A DNA stretch of 64,000 bases, taken from Sphingomonas citri (lineage in GTDB: Bacteria > Pseudomonadota > Alphaproteobacteria > Sphingomonadales > Sphingomonadaceae). Below are positions 1-8,500 of this stretch, piece after piece. Within the stretch, counting starts at the first letter, position 1. The number at the start of each line of letters is the position of its first letter. The DNA lies in NCBI RefSeq assembly GCF_019429485.1, contig NZ_JAHXZN010000001.1, positions 1,426,001 to 1,490,000 of the forward strand. The letters run 5' to 3'. Made by a program: the position numbers and the translations under genes. The notes under the pieces are model-generated. The model was not told where the DNA came from. It did no database searches and saw only the letters and a list, made by a program, of their open reading frames with translations.

Positions 1-62
1 CTAAATCCCCCCCTTATGATCATGACCGGCATTTGATCTTGCAGAGCCGAGGGAGCACAACG

Positions 63-836
63 ATGACGCTGGTTGAAGGGGGTGAGGTACTCGCCCTTTG
101 GCTGCAGCGGCTCATGCTCCGCTCACCGCTCAGCCAACAGGATCAGGACATCGTCAGGTCCTTTCCAGGGGTCATACGAAAGGTCGACGGTACACGTGAC
201 ATCGTTCGGTTGGGGGAGAGGACCAGCCACGTCTCGCTCGTGGTAGACGGCATTGTTGCGCGCTTTGGTCAGACGGCTGACGGGAACCGGCAATTCACCG
301 CCTTCTTCATCCGCGGCGACATGGCCGATTTGCACGCAGCGGTAATGCCTGTCGTGAGTTCCCCTCTGCAATCCACATGTCCCACGGTCCTCTACCAGAT
401 CGATCGTGAGATCATCCGCACCGCGGCCGCTCAATCACCTTCCCTGGCAAAGGCGTTTTGGTGTGATTGCGTGACAGAAAGCCAGATCGGCGCTGAGTGG
501 CTTGTGTCTATCGGTCGCGGATCAGCACTCTCGCGCATCGCGCACCTCTTGTGCGAGCTTGCCTGCCGATACGGCGTCATGTCCGGCGAGCGCGATCGCT
601 TCCCGCTCCTTCTCACACAGGCGCATATCGGCGATGCTGTCGGGCTCACCGCCGTACATGTAAATCGAATGATTCGTGCGCTACGAGAGAGTGGCAGCGT
701 GATAGCAGAGGCTGGCCACGTCACGATCCGAGACTGGGATCTTCTCCGTCGGCAGGGCGGCTTCGACCCTGGATACCTGCATTTAAACGACCTCGATTCG
801 CGTAGCGGCCTGCATATCGAGTTGGAGCTGCAGTAA
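63..836 (+). CDS. Crp/Fnr-family transcriptional regulator
   Basis: This 257-residue protein has the Crp/Fnr layout: an N-terminal cyclic-nucleotide-binding-like beta-roll (about residues 20-130, including HVSLVVDGIVARF) and a C-terminal winged helix-turn-helix (about 165-240, with LTQAHIGDAVGLTAVHVNR as the recognition region). It should act as a cytoplasmic homodimeric DNA-binding regulator; no ligand can be named. It lacks the N-terminal cysteine cluster of an oxygen-sensing Fnr. I chose the ATG at 63, preceded by a GAGGGAG ribosome-binding site, over the TTG ten codons upstream. A DUF6894 gene follows on the same strand, a pairing I recall as common in sphingomonads. Family call is firm, target genes unknown. 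Confidence 0.85.
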   Translation: MTLVEGGEVLALWLQRLMLRSPLSQQDQDIVRSFPGVIRKVDGTRDIVRLGERTSHVSLVVDGIVARFGQTADGNRQFTAFFIRGDMADLHAAVMPVVSSPLQSTCPTVLYQIDREIIRTAAAQSPSLAKAFWCDCVTESQIGAEWLVSIGRGSALSRIAHLLCELACRYGVMSGERDRFPLLLTQAHIGDAVGLTAVHVNRMIRALRESGSVIAEAGHVTIRDWDLLRRQGGFDPGYLHLNDLDSRSGLHIELELQ

Positions 837-894
837 GAACGGGGAGCCTGGCGACCGGGTGAGCGTTAGCCACCCGCCAGCAAGGATACTCGTG

Positions 895-1137
895 ATGCCG
901 CGCTTCCTGTTTCACCTACACGAATGCGGCGTCAACACGCTTGATGACAGCGGCCGCGAGCTACCAAATCTCACCTCCGCATTAGAAGCGGCGAGAAGAG
1001 ACGCTTTATCGATCATGGCTCACGAAGTGCATGACGGCCACCTTTGTCTCAGCTGTCATATCGAAGTTGAGGAGCCGGCCACCGGTAAGCGAACTTCGCT
1101 TGCATTCAGGGACGTGCTGTTGGTGAGCGGCCTATAA
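895..1137 (+). CDS. DUF6894 family small protein
   Basis: An 80-residue protein starting MPRFLFHLHECG, followed by a D-x-G-x-ELPNL segment and an alanine-rich helix, then a beta-rich end. This is the pattern of the DUF6894 proteins of Rhizobiales and Sphingomonadales, whose function is not known. I place the start at ATG 895 because family members begin MPR(F/Y)xFH; the longer GTG-initiated frame from 859 adds residues with no family match. It lies 58 bp downstream of the Crp/Fnr gene. A second member sits at 13323, so the family is duplicated within 13 kb. Function cannot be stated. Confidence 0.7.
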   Translation: MPRFLFHLHECGVNTLDDSGRELPNLTSALEAARRDALSIMAHEVHDGHLCLSCHIEVEEPATGKRTSLAFRDVLLVSGL

Positions 1138-1202
1138 GCGGCCTACAGATTACCTTATGAGGTTTGTTCGATGTCTGGGGCACCCTGTCCCTATCGCATT
1201 GA

Positions 1203-1262
1203 GGACCCAATTGCAGATATTCGCGGCTCGTTTTAGCCTCCCCAGCTTGGGTCAATTCTTCG
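1203..1262 (+). repeat. Dispersed intergenic repeat, decayed copy
   Basis: Begins GAGGACCCA and matches the copy at 57061 over CAGATATTCxCGGC and CCTCCCCAGCT, but the GTTCAT end is degraded. It sits in the gene-free 1138-1418 stretch. Confidence 0.45.
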
Positions 1263-1418
1263 GTTCAGTTTGGGGCGTACGGATTCCTCGCGGGCACTTA
1301 CGTCGCTGGAGTGGTCGCGATGCGATATCACTCCGCATATATGTGATTGCCCCTTGCGCTCTCCTCTCGCTGCCGTGATCATGCCTGTATCGCGTTCAGC
1401 AATCGATGGAGGCGCGGC

Positions 1419-1601
1419 ATGCACGTAAACGCTGAGGGCGAGGACACTGAGTCCGAGCGCGCGGAGGTCCACTTCCTTGCCGCGCTGCTAGACGAGCTGA
1501 TGCGCAAGGTACTCGCGGCCGGCGTCTTAACCCAGGCGGAGCTAAACGAGGTGGAAGCGGCAGCTGCTAAAAGGGTTGGTGGTGTTCCTCGCGCTTGGTA
1601 G
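1419..1601 (+). CDS. Small acidic hypothetical protein
   Basis: A 60-residue, glutamate- and alanine-rich protein that looks helical throughout (residues 14-52, LAALLDELMRKVLAAGVLTQ and following). There is no signal peptide, membrane segment or recognisable motif. The start is ATG 1419, preceded by GATGGAGG at a suitable distance; the longer upstream frame reads through sequence with no protein character. The preceding 1138-1418 interval contains only a decayed repeat, and the copy at 1640 follows. I do not recognise a family; the amphipathic helix could mediate dimerisation. Confidence 0.5.
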   Translation: MHVNAEGEDTESERAEVHFLAALLDELMRKVLAAGVLTQAELNEVEAAAAKRVGGVPRAW

Positions 1602-1639
1602 CACCGATCAGACCAGCCGTTTACCCGCCCGATACCGGC

Positions 1640-1787
1640 TCTCCGCTCCCTGAGCCAAGGACCCAGAACCGGTCACTCAGGCGCCCCTTCACGCTCCCCA
1701 ACTCCAGCCGCTCGTTCATCTAGCCGCTTGCGCCTTCTGGGCGCTCCGCGCAGCGGTCCGGCTGGCCTGATGGCAGGAAAGCAGAAT
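1640..1787 (+). repeat. Dispersed intergenic repeat, copy A
   Basis: Near full-length copy. The core from GACCCA to GTTCAT spans 1660-1719, exactly 60 bp. The 3' arm with GTCCGGCTGGCCTGA and GGCAGGAAAGC is present. Confidence 0.85.
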
Positions 1788-1842
1788 GGCTGCTGTCGAC
1801 GAGCGTCTTGCAGAAACAGCCGTTCGGGCAGAGCCTCTCGCC

Positions 1843-2157
1843 ATGCACTCCCTCACGCTCCTTTGCTTACCAGTGGCGCTGACCGCTTGCTCGTTAAGTT
1901 CAGACGAACCCAGCAAGCGGGACGCGGTCCGCGATGCCTCGGAGGAAAGCGAGCCTGCCGCAATCAGATCCGCTCGGCAGGCCTGTAAGCACCTCCGCGA
2001 GTCGCCGAGAGAACGTGAGAAGTTCGACGTCGGCATCTCGGACTATGAAGCGTGCCTTGGCCGAAGGGCGAACCTGACCCACCCGGCTGATCCGCGACTT
2101 TGTCATCTCGCTAGGAGCAGAGTGTCGGCTTCTGGGACCTGCATCTTAGGGGAGTGA
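1843..2157 (+). CDS. Small putative lipoprotein
   Basis: A 104-residue protein. From ATG 1843 it starts with a short hydrophobic segment (HSLTLLCLPVALTACS) ending in the lipobox LTAC, so signal peptidase II cleavage and lipidation of the cysteine at about residue 17 are predicted. The mature part is charged, with conserved-looking CKHLRESPREREKF and YEACLG segments; two further cysteines could form a disulfide. Upstream in-frame ATGs would destroy the signal, so I reject them. It directly follows repeat copy A. No family recognised; the coding call rests on the lipoprotein signal. Confidence 0.5.
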   Translation: MHSLTLLCLPVALTACSLSSDEPSKRDAVRDASEESEPAAIRSARQACKHLRESPREREKFDVGISDYEACLGRRANLTHPADPRLCHLARSRVSASGTCILGE

Positions 2158-2201
2158 TGTCCACGAGTGAGCGCTAGCGGCCCTCACGTTTCCTAAGCTG
2201 A

Positions 2202-2249
2202 GGACCCAGGCCTGTCCTCCTTGCTTTTAGAGAACGGACATTCCTTCAT
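2202..2249 (+). repeat. Dispersed intergenic repeat, decayed copy
   Basis: GAGGACCCA at one end and ATTCCTTCAT at the other, only 47 bp apart instead of 60, so an internal deletion is likely. Same orientation as all other copies. Confidence 0.35.
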
Positions 2250-2338
2250 ACGGCGAGCGAGGGCGCTGGGTGGCGCATGAACTTGCCGACGTCTAACGCC
2301 GACCGCTGGTGAGGTCAGCGGGCTTGCAGGTGTAACTC

Positions 2339-2348
2339 TACATATGTA
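2339..2348. promoter_or_regulatory. Palindrome in padR promoter region
   Basis: The 10-bp perfect palindrome TACATATGTA lies 11 bp before the PadR start in an AT-rich stretch unlike its GC-rich surroundings. PadR proteins usually repress their own promoters by binding dyads near the start, so this is a candidate operator. The arms are not in the ATGT-N8-ACAT arrangement of the classical PadR site, so confidence is low. Confidence 0.3.
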
Positions 2349-2359
2349 TAAAAAATTAA

Positions 2360-2662
2360 ATGGTCCGGTCTCGTCGTCCCTCACCTCAGATGATCGCACT
2401 CCTCCTGGCGCTGTCTGAGGAGGCACCGGGATGGACGCACGGTTATGAGCTGATGAAGGTCACGGGACTGAAATCAGGCTCGCTCTACCCGCTCCTGATG
2501 CGGATGACCGACCAGGGCTTGGTCGAGGCGGAATGGCGCGAGCCGATCGTGATGGGACGGCCGCCACGTCACGCCTACCGACTGACCGCACAGGGGTTGG
2601 CGCTGGCGCGCGGCGCGACGAACGATCTCCCGCTCCCTCGTCTTCCGGCTCTCCCGGCATGA
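2360..2662 (+). CDS. PadR-family transcriptional regulator
   Basis: A 100-residue winged-helix protein. Residues about 10-80 match the PadR core: LLLALSEEAPGWTHGYELMK, then SGSLYPLLMRMTDQGLVEAEW as recognition helix and wing entry, then GRPPRHAYRLTAQG as the wing. The family are cytoplasmic dimers that repress adjacent operons, often for membrane or transport functions. It overlaps the next gene by an ATGA junction and heads a four-gene operon (membrane protein, acyltransferase, TonB receptor), so it most likely regulates these and itself. A small palindrome lies just before the start. Confidence 0.88.
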   Translation: MVRSRRPSPQMIALLLALSEEAPGWTHGYELMKVTGLKSGSLYPLLMRMTDQGLVEAEWREPIVMGRPPRHAYRLTAQGLALARGATNDLPLPRLPALPA

Positions 2663-3303
2663 GCGCCTCGCTGTCGCGTATGGTGATGGCGGTGGCGATC
2701 GCGAGCCTCGGTCCGCATCGCTACGGCTGGAAGCTGGCGATGGAAGCCGAGCTCGAAGAGGTGATGGCGGAAGGCCAAGGCCTGCCCTTCGCTACCGGTT
2801 GTCTGTTGACGGCGTGGCGCGAGCTGCCGGCCCACGTGGAAGGGCGGCTTGTCTTGGCCAGCTACACCTTGGTGCTGGGTTTGATCCTACCCGCGGCGGC
2901 GCTGCTGCTGGCCGGCGTGTTCGCCGGCTACCCTTATCTCCTTGCCTACGGCACCCAAGCTACGAGCTCGTTCGCGGGAAGTCAGATGCTCATGCCTTGG
3001 CTGAACGCCGGCAACGCCGCCGCAATGCCGGCACTCACGCTGATCGTGTTGCTGCGTATCGCCAGCGACGTGCTGGCCGCATGGTTCGCGGCGGAGCGGG
3101 ACTGGACGCGAACGGCTGCCGCACAGCGGTTCGGCGCGGCGACGACCCTCACGCTGGCTACGTCGGCTGGCTTGGTCCTGCTCGACGCGACCTGCGCCTT
3201 GCTGCCCGCCCTCACCTTGGTGCTCGACGTGCTCGCCGTTGCCCTGCTGCGTCGCTTGTACATCGCGGCGGAACAGGATCACTCGGTGGGCCAAACGACG
3301 TGA
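2659..3303 (+). CDS. PadR-associated multi-pass membrane protein
   Basis: A 214-residue protein with a short cytoplasmic N-terminus (containing GPHRYGWKLAMEAELEEV) and about four hydrophobic segments near residues 74-96, 115-135, 158-178 and 182-198. The N-terminal part resembles the membrane proteins that travel with PadR regulators in Alphaproteobacteria. The ATG at 2659 overlaps the padR stop (ATGA), and its own TGA overlaps the next ATG (TGATG), so translation is probably coupled. The frame continues upstream to 2533 inside padR; I reject that extension. Role unknown; it may be the sensor or target for the PadR system. Confidence 0.7.
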   Translation: MSASLSRMVMAVAIASLGPHRYGWKLAMEAELEEVMAEGQGLPFATGCLLTAWRELPAHVEGRLVLASYTLVLGLILPAAALLLAGVFAGYPYLLAYGTQATSSFAGSQMLMPWLNAGNAAAMPALTLIVLLRIASDVLAAWFAAERDWTRTAAAQRFGAATTLTLATSAGLVLLDATCALLPALTLVLDVLAVALLRRLYIAAEQDHSVGQTT

Positions 3304-4406
3304 TGCGGCGAGGTGAAGGTCTGCTCCGGCTGCCACCTTCACCTACTCCCGCAGCGACGTGCCATGCTTCCACGCCTCCCGACCTCTTCTATAACCTGCA
3401 GGCCCTACGAGGCTATGCGGCGGTCAGCGTCGCCACCTTCCACTTCGCGCTGATCCCGGCGGCATCAGTGCCGTGGCCCTACGGCAGCTTCGGCGTCGAC
3501 CTGTTCTTCGTGCTCAGCGGCTTCATCATCGCGTGGAGCACCAGGGCTGGGCACCACGGCTTTCTGATGCACCGCGCGATCAGGGTCCTTCCGGCCTACT
3601 GGATCGCGACCGGCCTGTTTGGCGTGATCGTGCTCATCGCCATGCCTACTGAGGCCGCGCTCGGCTGGATCGGCCGATCGCTGCTGTTCCTGCACGGCAC
3701 GGACGGCCGGCCACCCCTCCTCTTCGTCGGCTGGACGCTGGTCTATGAGCTAGTCTTCTATCTACTGTACGCTGGCGCGCTGCGCGCTGGGCCACGCCGC
3801 GCGCCGTTCCTCGCCATCGCAGCATTGCCTGTGCTGGCTTATGGTGGACGGCTGATCGGCCTTGCTCCGCGTGACTGGCCATTGCTGATCGAGTTCGCCT
3901 TCGGTCTGGCGATCTTTCTGTGGGTCGACCGGCGACGTACGCCTTTTCCGCCTGGCGCGGCTCTGGCGCTGGTGCTCGTAGCGGCTGCGCTTCTCTACCT
4001 ATTGGAACTCGGCCTACACGGGCGGGACGGCGGCGCTGCCGACCAGATCCGGGTGGCGGCGCTCGGCTTGCCTGCCGCGGCGGTCGTGCTGGGGCTGGTG
4101 CAGCTCGAGCGCGCAGGGTTCGCGCTGCGAAGCCGACCCGTCCTCGCGCTGGGTGCAGCTTCCTATGCTGTGTATCTGCTTCACCCGATTGTTTTCTCCT
4201 TCGTACTGCCCGTTGCGCCCGGATCATACGCCCGGCGCTTCGCCGTCTTCACCCTTCTGCTGGCGATCACCATCGGCGTGTCGTTGGCCTTTCGCGCCTG
4301 GATCGAGGTGCCCATGCTCCGCTTTATGCGGCGCTGCCTGACCGGCATCGCGGCCGCGCCGAGCCGGGCCACGGCGAACGTACCATCGTCGAGGGAGGGT
4401 ATGTGA
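3303..4406 (+). CDS. Acyltransferase 3 family (OafA/YrhL-like) membrane protein
   Basis: A 367-residue integral membrane acyltransferase. It has the family opening NLQALRGYAAVSVATFHF and the conserved GSFGVDLFFVLSGFIIAW block, with R and H in the first helices expected to be catalytic. About ten membrane helices follow, including one with VGWTLVYELVFYLLYA, typical of exopolysaccharide-modifying members, and SYAVYLLHPIVF near the end. Such enzymes O-acylate cell-surface sugars. I start at ATG 3303, overlapping the previous stop; the longer frame from 2799 runs antiparallel to membrane-protein sequence. It sits between the membrane protein and the TonB receptor with overlapping junctions on both sides. 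Confidence 0.88.
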   Translation: MRRGEGLLRLPPSPTPAATCHASTPPDLFYNLQALRGYAAVSVATFHFALIPAASVPWPYGSFGVDLFFVLSGFIIAWSTRAGHHGFLMHRAIRVLPAYWIATGLFGVIVLIAMPTEAALGWIGRSLLFLHGTDGRPPLLFVGWTLVYELVFYLLYAGALRAGPRRAPFLAIAALPVLAYGGRLIGLAPRDWPLLIEFAFGLAIFLWVDRRRTPFPPGAALALVLVAAALLYLLELGLHGRDGGAADQIRVAALGLPAAAVVLGLVQLERAGFALRSRPVLALGAASYAVYLLHPIVFSFVLPVAPGSYARRFAVFTLLLAITIGVSLAFRAWIEVPMLRFMRRCLTGIAAAPSRATANVPSSREGM

Positions 4407-6937
4407 GGCGGTACCGTACGGCTTCCCTGCTGGCGGTGAGCTGGGTCGGGTCTCACGTGACCGATGCCTGCGCGCAGGAGGTACCTTCCGGGCGGCCGGC
4501 CGCCACCATCGACGCAGCACCGGACATCGTCGTCGTGGGCCGCCGCGGCTCGGCCGTCACCGACATTGCCCCGCTCGCGGAGCTGGACGCAGACGCTATC
4601 GCCGCGCTCGGCGCGCAGAGCCTGGACGAGGTGAACCGCGCCATCCAGGGCCAGACTCGCGCCGCCGACGGATCAGCGCCGATCCTTCTGCTCAACGCGC
4701 AACGCGTTTCGGGCTATCAGGAGATCCAGTCGCTCCCGCCCGAGGCAATCGAGAAGATCGAGATCCTGCCTGAGCCGGCAGCGCTGCGGTACGGCTTTCC
4801 ACCGTCGCGACGCGTGGTGAACTACATCACGAAGCGCCGCTTCACCCAGGTGGAAGCGCGCACGGCGCTCGGATCGACGCTGCCGACCGGGCGCGGGACG
4901 ATCAATGCTCGCTCGGGCTACACCCACCTGCGCGACGACGCGCGGCTCACCGCCAATCTGGACTATGCCCGCTCCGATCCGCTCTACTGGTCCGACCGCA
5001 GGCTTCAGCCCGATCCCGACGTTCCGTTCGACGCGCTGGGGAACGTCACCGGTCTTGCCGGGGGTGCGATCGACCCGGCCCTGTCCACGCTAGCGGGGGG
5101 CACCGTCATGATCGCGCCGGTTCCGGCCGACGCCGGGGCGCGCGAAACGCTTGTGGGCTATGCTGCGGCGGCCAATCGGCCGCGCCTGTTTGATTATGGA
5201 CGCACCCTCACGCTCGCGCCCGCCAATGACACGATCAAAGGCGAGGCGGTTTTGGGCGCTCGTGTCGGCGCGACACTCGGCGCATCGCTGTCGCTGTCGC
5301 TTGAGCACAGCCGCGATCGCTCACTGGCAGGACCGGCTTCCGCCTCGCTGATCGTTCCGCCGAGCGACCGCTACTCGCCCTTTGCTGGGCCGGTGATGCT
5401 GAACCGCTTCCTCACCGAAGCGACTCCGCTCCATGTGTCCGAGGGGCGCACCACGCTCGCGGTCGGCGCGACGCTGCGCGGCGCTCTCGCAGGCTGGCAG
5501 TGGGACGCGACTGTCGCGCTGAACCAGACCGTCCAGAGCGGTGTCACCGAGCGAGCGATCGACCTATTCGGCGCGCAGGCCGCGCTCGTCGGCGGAGCCG
5601 ACCCTTTTGTGCCGCTAAGCTCCGCCCTGCTCGCGAAGCGGCTGACCGATCGAACGTGGCAGCGTACCCGCACGCTCGCGGCCAAGCTCGTCGCCAGCGA
5701 CGATCCCTTCCTCCTGCCCGCCGGCCGCGCGACTGTCACCGCCACGTTGGAGGCAACGCGATTGTCCGCAGCCTCCTCGCTGCGCGGCGTCGACACCTTC
5801 GACCTGCGGCTGAGGCGGAACCAAGCCGAGGTCGGTCTGGCGCTCAACCTGCCGCTCGCCTCGCGCGCCAACAACGTGTTGGGGGCGATCGGAGACGTGT
5901 CGGCGAGCGCGTCGGTGAACGTTCGCCAGATCGAGCGCTTCGGTACCCTGTCCGACAACACCATCGGGCTCGCCTGGACTCCCTTCCGAGGACTGCAACT
6001 GATCGGCTCGCTGCGCCGCAGCCGAGCGGCGCCCGATCTGATCCAGCTGTCGGCCCCGCCGCGTACGCTCGAGAACGTGCCGCTGTTCGATCTCGCCAGC
6101 GGACGCACCACGGTCGTGACGCTGTCGCGGAGCGGCAACCCCGCCCTCCTGGCCGACCGTCGCACAATGCGATCGCTGTCCCTCACCTGGAAGCCGTGGC
6201 AGAACAGCGAGCTGAGACTGGCAGCGTCGTACGAGGTGACGCAGATCCGCGACCAGACCGGCGTCCTGGTGACGCTCACGCCGCGGGCCGAGGCGCTGGT
6301 ACCAGAGCTGTTCGTCCGCGATGCCGGTGGACGCCTTCGCTCGGTGACCTTTCGCCCAATTAACTTCGATCTCGAGCGTCAGCGCAAGCTGCAACTGACG
6401 CTGACCTCGAGCGGCCGGATCGGCAGGTCTCCGCTAGCGTCGAGCAAAGGCGAGGCTTCGCCCGGCGACGAGCGGCCGAGCTATTATCTCGGGCTGATCC
6501 CGACCTACGCCTTCGAAGACCGGTTGCGGCTCCGCGAGGGTGCCTTCTTCCTGGACCTGCTGAATGGTGACACGATCGGGAGCTACGCGCCGCGCGTCTC
6601 GGGCTATGCTTATGCCGGGGCGAACAAGCGCGGCTACGGCGGGACGCTTGGCCTCTACTACGGCGGCGAACGCCTCATCCGCGGCGATGATCGGCTCAAT
6701 GACCTGCGTTTCGCCTCCATCTTCCAGGTCGCCCTCTCCGCCTATGTGCCGGTCTCCGGCCTCCTCCCCGACCGAGACTGGGCGCAACACCTGCAACTAC
6801 GGCTGGAAGGTGCCAACCTCCTCGACTCCCGTCAGCAGGTGCGGAACGGCAGTGGGGCTACCCCCAGCCGGTACCAAACCGACTCCATCGACCCGCTCGG
6901 CAGGACCGTGACCGTCTCGCTTCGCAAACGATTCTGA
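4403..6937 (+). CDS. TonB-dependent outer-membrane receptor
   Basis: An 844-residue receptor starting at a GTG that overlaps the acyltransferase stop (ATGTGA). A signal peptide ends near DACAQE. The plug (about 40-150) has a DIVVVGRR TonB-box-like start and the subfamily signature PILLLNAQRVSGYQEIQSLP, followed by PEAIEKIEILPE and RVVNYITKRRF. The rest is beta-barrel, ending in an aromatic residue (SLRKRF) as barrel proteins do. This subfamily is large in sphingomonads and has no assigned substrate. Being last in a PadR/acyltransferase operon, it may import or sense a surface glycan or acylated molecule, which is inference. Confidence 0.88.
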   Translation: MRRYRTASLLAVSWVGSHVTDACAQEVPSGRPAATIDAAPDIVVVGRRGSAVTDIAPLAELDADAIAALGAQSLDEVNRAIQGQTRAADGSAPILLLNAQRVSGYQEIQSLPPEAIEKIEILPEPAALRYGFPPSRRVVNYITKRRFTQVEARTALGSTLPTGRGTINARSGYTHLRDDARLTANLDYARSDPLYWSDRRLQPDPDVPFDALGNVTGLAGGAIDPALSTLAGGTVMIAPVPADAGARETLVGYAAAANRPRLFDYGRTLTLAPANDTIKGEAVLGARVGATLGASLSLSLEHSRDRSLAGPASASLIVPPSDRYSPFAGPVMLNRFLTEATPLHVSEGRTTLAVGATLRGALAGWQWDATVALNQTVQSGVTERAIDLFGAQAALVGGADPFVPLSSALLAKRLTDRTWQRTRTLAAKLVASDDPFLLPAGRATVTATLEATRLSAASSLRGVDTFDLRLRRNQAEVGLALNLPLASRANNVLGAIGDVSASASVNVRQIERFGTLSDNTIGLAWTPFRGLQLIGSLRRSRAAPDLIQLSAPPRTLENVPLFDLASGRTTVVTLSRSGNPALLADRRTMRSLSLTWKPWQNSELRLAASYEVTQIRDQTGVLVTLTPRAEALVPELFVRDAGGRLRSVTFRPINFDLERQRKLQLTLTSSGRIGRSPLASSKGEASPGDERPSYYLGLIPTYAFEDRLRLREGAFFLDLLNGDTIGSYAPRVSGYAYAGANKRGYGGTLGLYYGGERLIRGDDRLNDLRFASIFQVALSAYVPVSGLLPDRDWAQHLQLRLEGANLLDSRQQVRNGSGATPSRYQTDSIDPLGRTVTVSLRKRF

Positions 6938-6957
6938 GGAGACAACCTCCCAGTACC

Positions 6958-7087
6958 GGGTGGGACCCATAAGCCGCCACTCAGGGCTACCTGGCCCCCT
7001 CCCACCTTCGGACGCTTGTTCATCGTGCCGCTCGAACCGTCTAGGGCGTTCCGCACAGCTGTCCGCTGGCCTGATTGGCGGCTTTGA
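6958..7087 (+). repeat. Dispersed intergenic repeat, copy B
   Basis: Core 6964-7023, exactly 60 bp, ending CTTGTTCAT. The 3' arm with GCTGTCCGCTGGCCTGATTGGC is present. It lies just after the TonB receptor stop. Confidence 0.8.
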
Positions 7088-7128
7088 GACTGGCCGCTTT
7101 CGAGCGACGAAGGCCGAAGAAGCAGTTA

Positions 7129-7422
7129 TTATTCGCCCCGCCGCCTCCTTGCTTGCGCCTCTTGCCAATCAGTTCGGCTATACCCCCGGAGGCCTCGGTA
7201 CATCGACAGACCAAAAAGTAGCAGGCTGAGGACGATACCTATCGGCAAGCCCCAATCGTATAGTACGTCGCCGGGTGCGGTGCCCGCTATGTATCCAACG
7301 ATTCCAACCACCAGGATTGGGACGCACCAGAGCAGCTTTTGGGCAAAGAGAGACACCGGATTGAAGCGGAGCCTCTCCCAATCCTTGTCTATCCAATCGA
7401 TTAGAGACCTAAGCGCTTTCAC
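7129..7422 (-). CDS. Small two-helix membrane protein
   Basis: A 97-residue protein with two hydrophobic helices (about 31-48, LWCVPILVVGIVGYIAG, and 60-76, LPIGIVLSLLLFGLSMY) and a basic C-terminus (QARRRRGE). I start at GTG 7422 because AAGGAGGG lies just upstream; the frame stays open into repeat copy C, which I regard as fortuitous. It is convergent with the TonB receptor and divergent from the YdeI-like gene. No family recognised. Coding confidence comes from the strong ribosome-binding site and the clean hydrophobic pattern. Confidence 0.6.
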   Translation of the reverse strand: MKALRSLIDWIDKDWERLRFNPVSLFAQKLLWCVPILVVGIVGYIAGTAPGDVLYDWGLPIGIVLSLLLFGLSMYRGLRGYSRTDWQEAQARRRRGE

Positions 7423-7505
7423 GACGCCCTCCTTCAGCCATCGATAACACTGTGAACGATTGTCGCCTATCAGGAAGGCCGTAGGTGAGCCCGAAGGGCC
7501 AACCA

Positions 7506-7618
7506 TGGGCGCTTTCGGCCCTCTGCCCTCTCGTTCCGAGGACCCAAAAGCGGCCATTTAGCGCCGGCTGCATGCTTCCCCAGAGCCGCCGTTTGTTCAT
7601 GCGACGATCGCCTCCGTC
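7506..7618 (+). repeat. Dispersed intergenic repeat, copy C
   Basis: 5' arm GGGCGCTTTCGGCC and GCCCTCTCG present. Core 7541-7600 is exactly 60 bp, ending GTTTGTTCAT. The 3' arm is degraded. Confidence 0.8.
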
Positions 7619-7692
7619 AACCATTTGACGGCGACATCGGGGGAGGTGTCATGCGGCTTCTCAGCGGCGTACGCTTACGTTAGCTTCTGGTG

Positions 7693-8268
7693 ATGACCAA
7701 TCCTCAAGCCGATGCTCTCGCGTTCGAGAGCCCGAAGGATCTGGCCTGCTGGCTCGCTGAGCACCACGCGGACAGTGCGGAGCTTTGGGTCCGCATCTAC
7801 AAAGCGGGATCGGGCCAGCGCTCGGTCACATGGGCTGATTGCGTCGTAGAGGCGATCCGCTTCGGCTGGATCGACGGCTTGAAGCAGTCCGGCGACGAGC
7901 GCTCCTACCTCCAGCGTCTAACGCCGCGTCGGGCGGGGTCGAGTTGGTCAACCAAAAACCGTGAACATGCCGATCGGCTGATCGCTGAAGGGCGCATCAC
8001 CCCCGCCGGGCTCGCCCATGTCGAGGCCGCGCGCGCTGATGGACGTTGGGATGCCGCCTATGACGGCTCGGCCACCATGGTCATTCCGCAGGACTTTCTG
8101 GACGCGTTAGCGTCCCTGCCCGAGGCCGAAGCGTTCTTCCGGACGCTTGACCGCAAGAACCTGTACCCGATCTACTACCGCCTGCAGACGGCCAAACGGC
8201 CGGAGACACGCGCGCGCAGAATGCAGCAGATACTTCAGCAGCTCAGTCGAGGTGAACGCTTCCACTGA
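7693..8268 (+). CDS. YdeI/OmpD-associated (OmdA) family protein
   Basis: A 191-residue cytoplasmic protein with the YdeI/OmdA pattern: FESPKDLACWLAEHHADSAE, then an Lys-containing strand, then CVVEAIRFGWIDGLKQSGDE, then RRAGSSWSTKNREHADRL and a C-terminal helical repeat (FRTLDRKNLYPIYYRLQTAK). Members have been called bacteriocin-protection or antimicrobial-peptide-resistance proteins, but the biochemistry is unclear. Start is ATG 7693; a GTG directly in front (7690) is equally possible. It stands alone, bracketed by two copies of the dispersed repeat (C before, D starting one base after its stop). Confidence 0.8.
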   Translation: MTNPQADALAFESPKDLACWLAEHHADSAELWVRIYKAGSGQRSVTWADCVVEAIRFGWIDGLKQSGDERSYLQRLTPRRAGSSWSTKNREHADRLIAEGRITPAGLAHVEAARADGRWDAAYDGSATMVIPQDFLDALASLPEAEAFFRTLDRKNLYPIYYRLQTAKRPETRARRMQQILQQLSRGERFH

Positions 8269-8393
8269 GACCCAGGATCGGTCACTCAGGGCCACCTGAC
8301 GCCCTCCCATCTTCGGGCGCTTGTTCACCTCGCCGATCGGGCCTTCTGGACGTGCGCCGCTGTCCGGCTGGCCTGATTGGCAGGAAAGCGGAT
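8269..8393 (+). repeat. Dispersed intergenic repeat, copy D
   Basis: The GACCCA of the core (8269-8328, exactly 60 bp) begins on the base after the upstream gene's TGA. Full 3' arm, with TGTCCGGCTGGCCTGATTGG and GGAAAGCGGA, is present. Confidence 0.85.
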
Positions 8394-8500
8394 GTTGGAC
8401 CCGCTGCGACAGCAGCGGGCTCGGTCACGCGATGAACGGCCTCCAACGCCTCATTGCAGCCGCTGCTTGAGCCGCTATCCTCGCGTCGGAGGGTAGTCGT

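Noticed and set aside
1233-1472. Minus-strand frame 1233-1472
   Set aside because: It crosses a decayed repeat and the start of the better supported small acidic protein; no coding signs.
2799-3302. Long N-terminal extension of the acyltransferase frame back to 2799
   Set aside because: The extension overlaps the membrane-protein gene completely and has arginine-rich shadow composition; ATG 3303 with a TGATG junction is a much better start.
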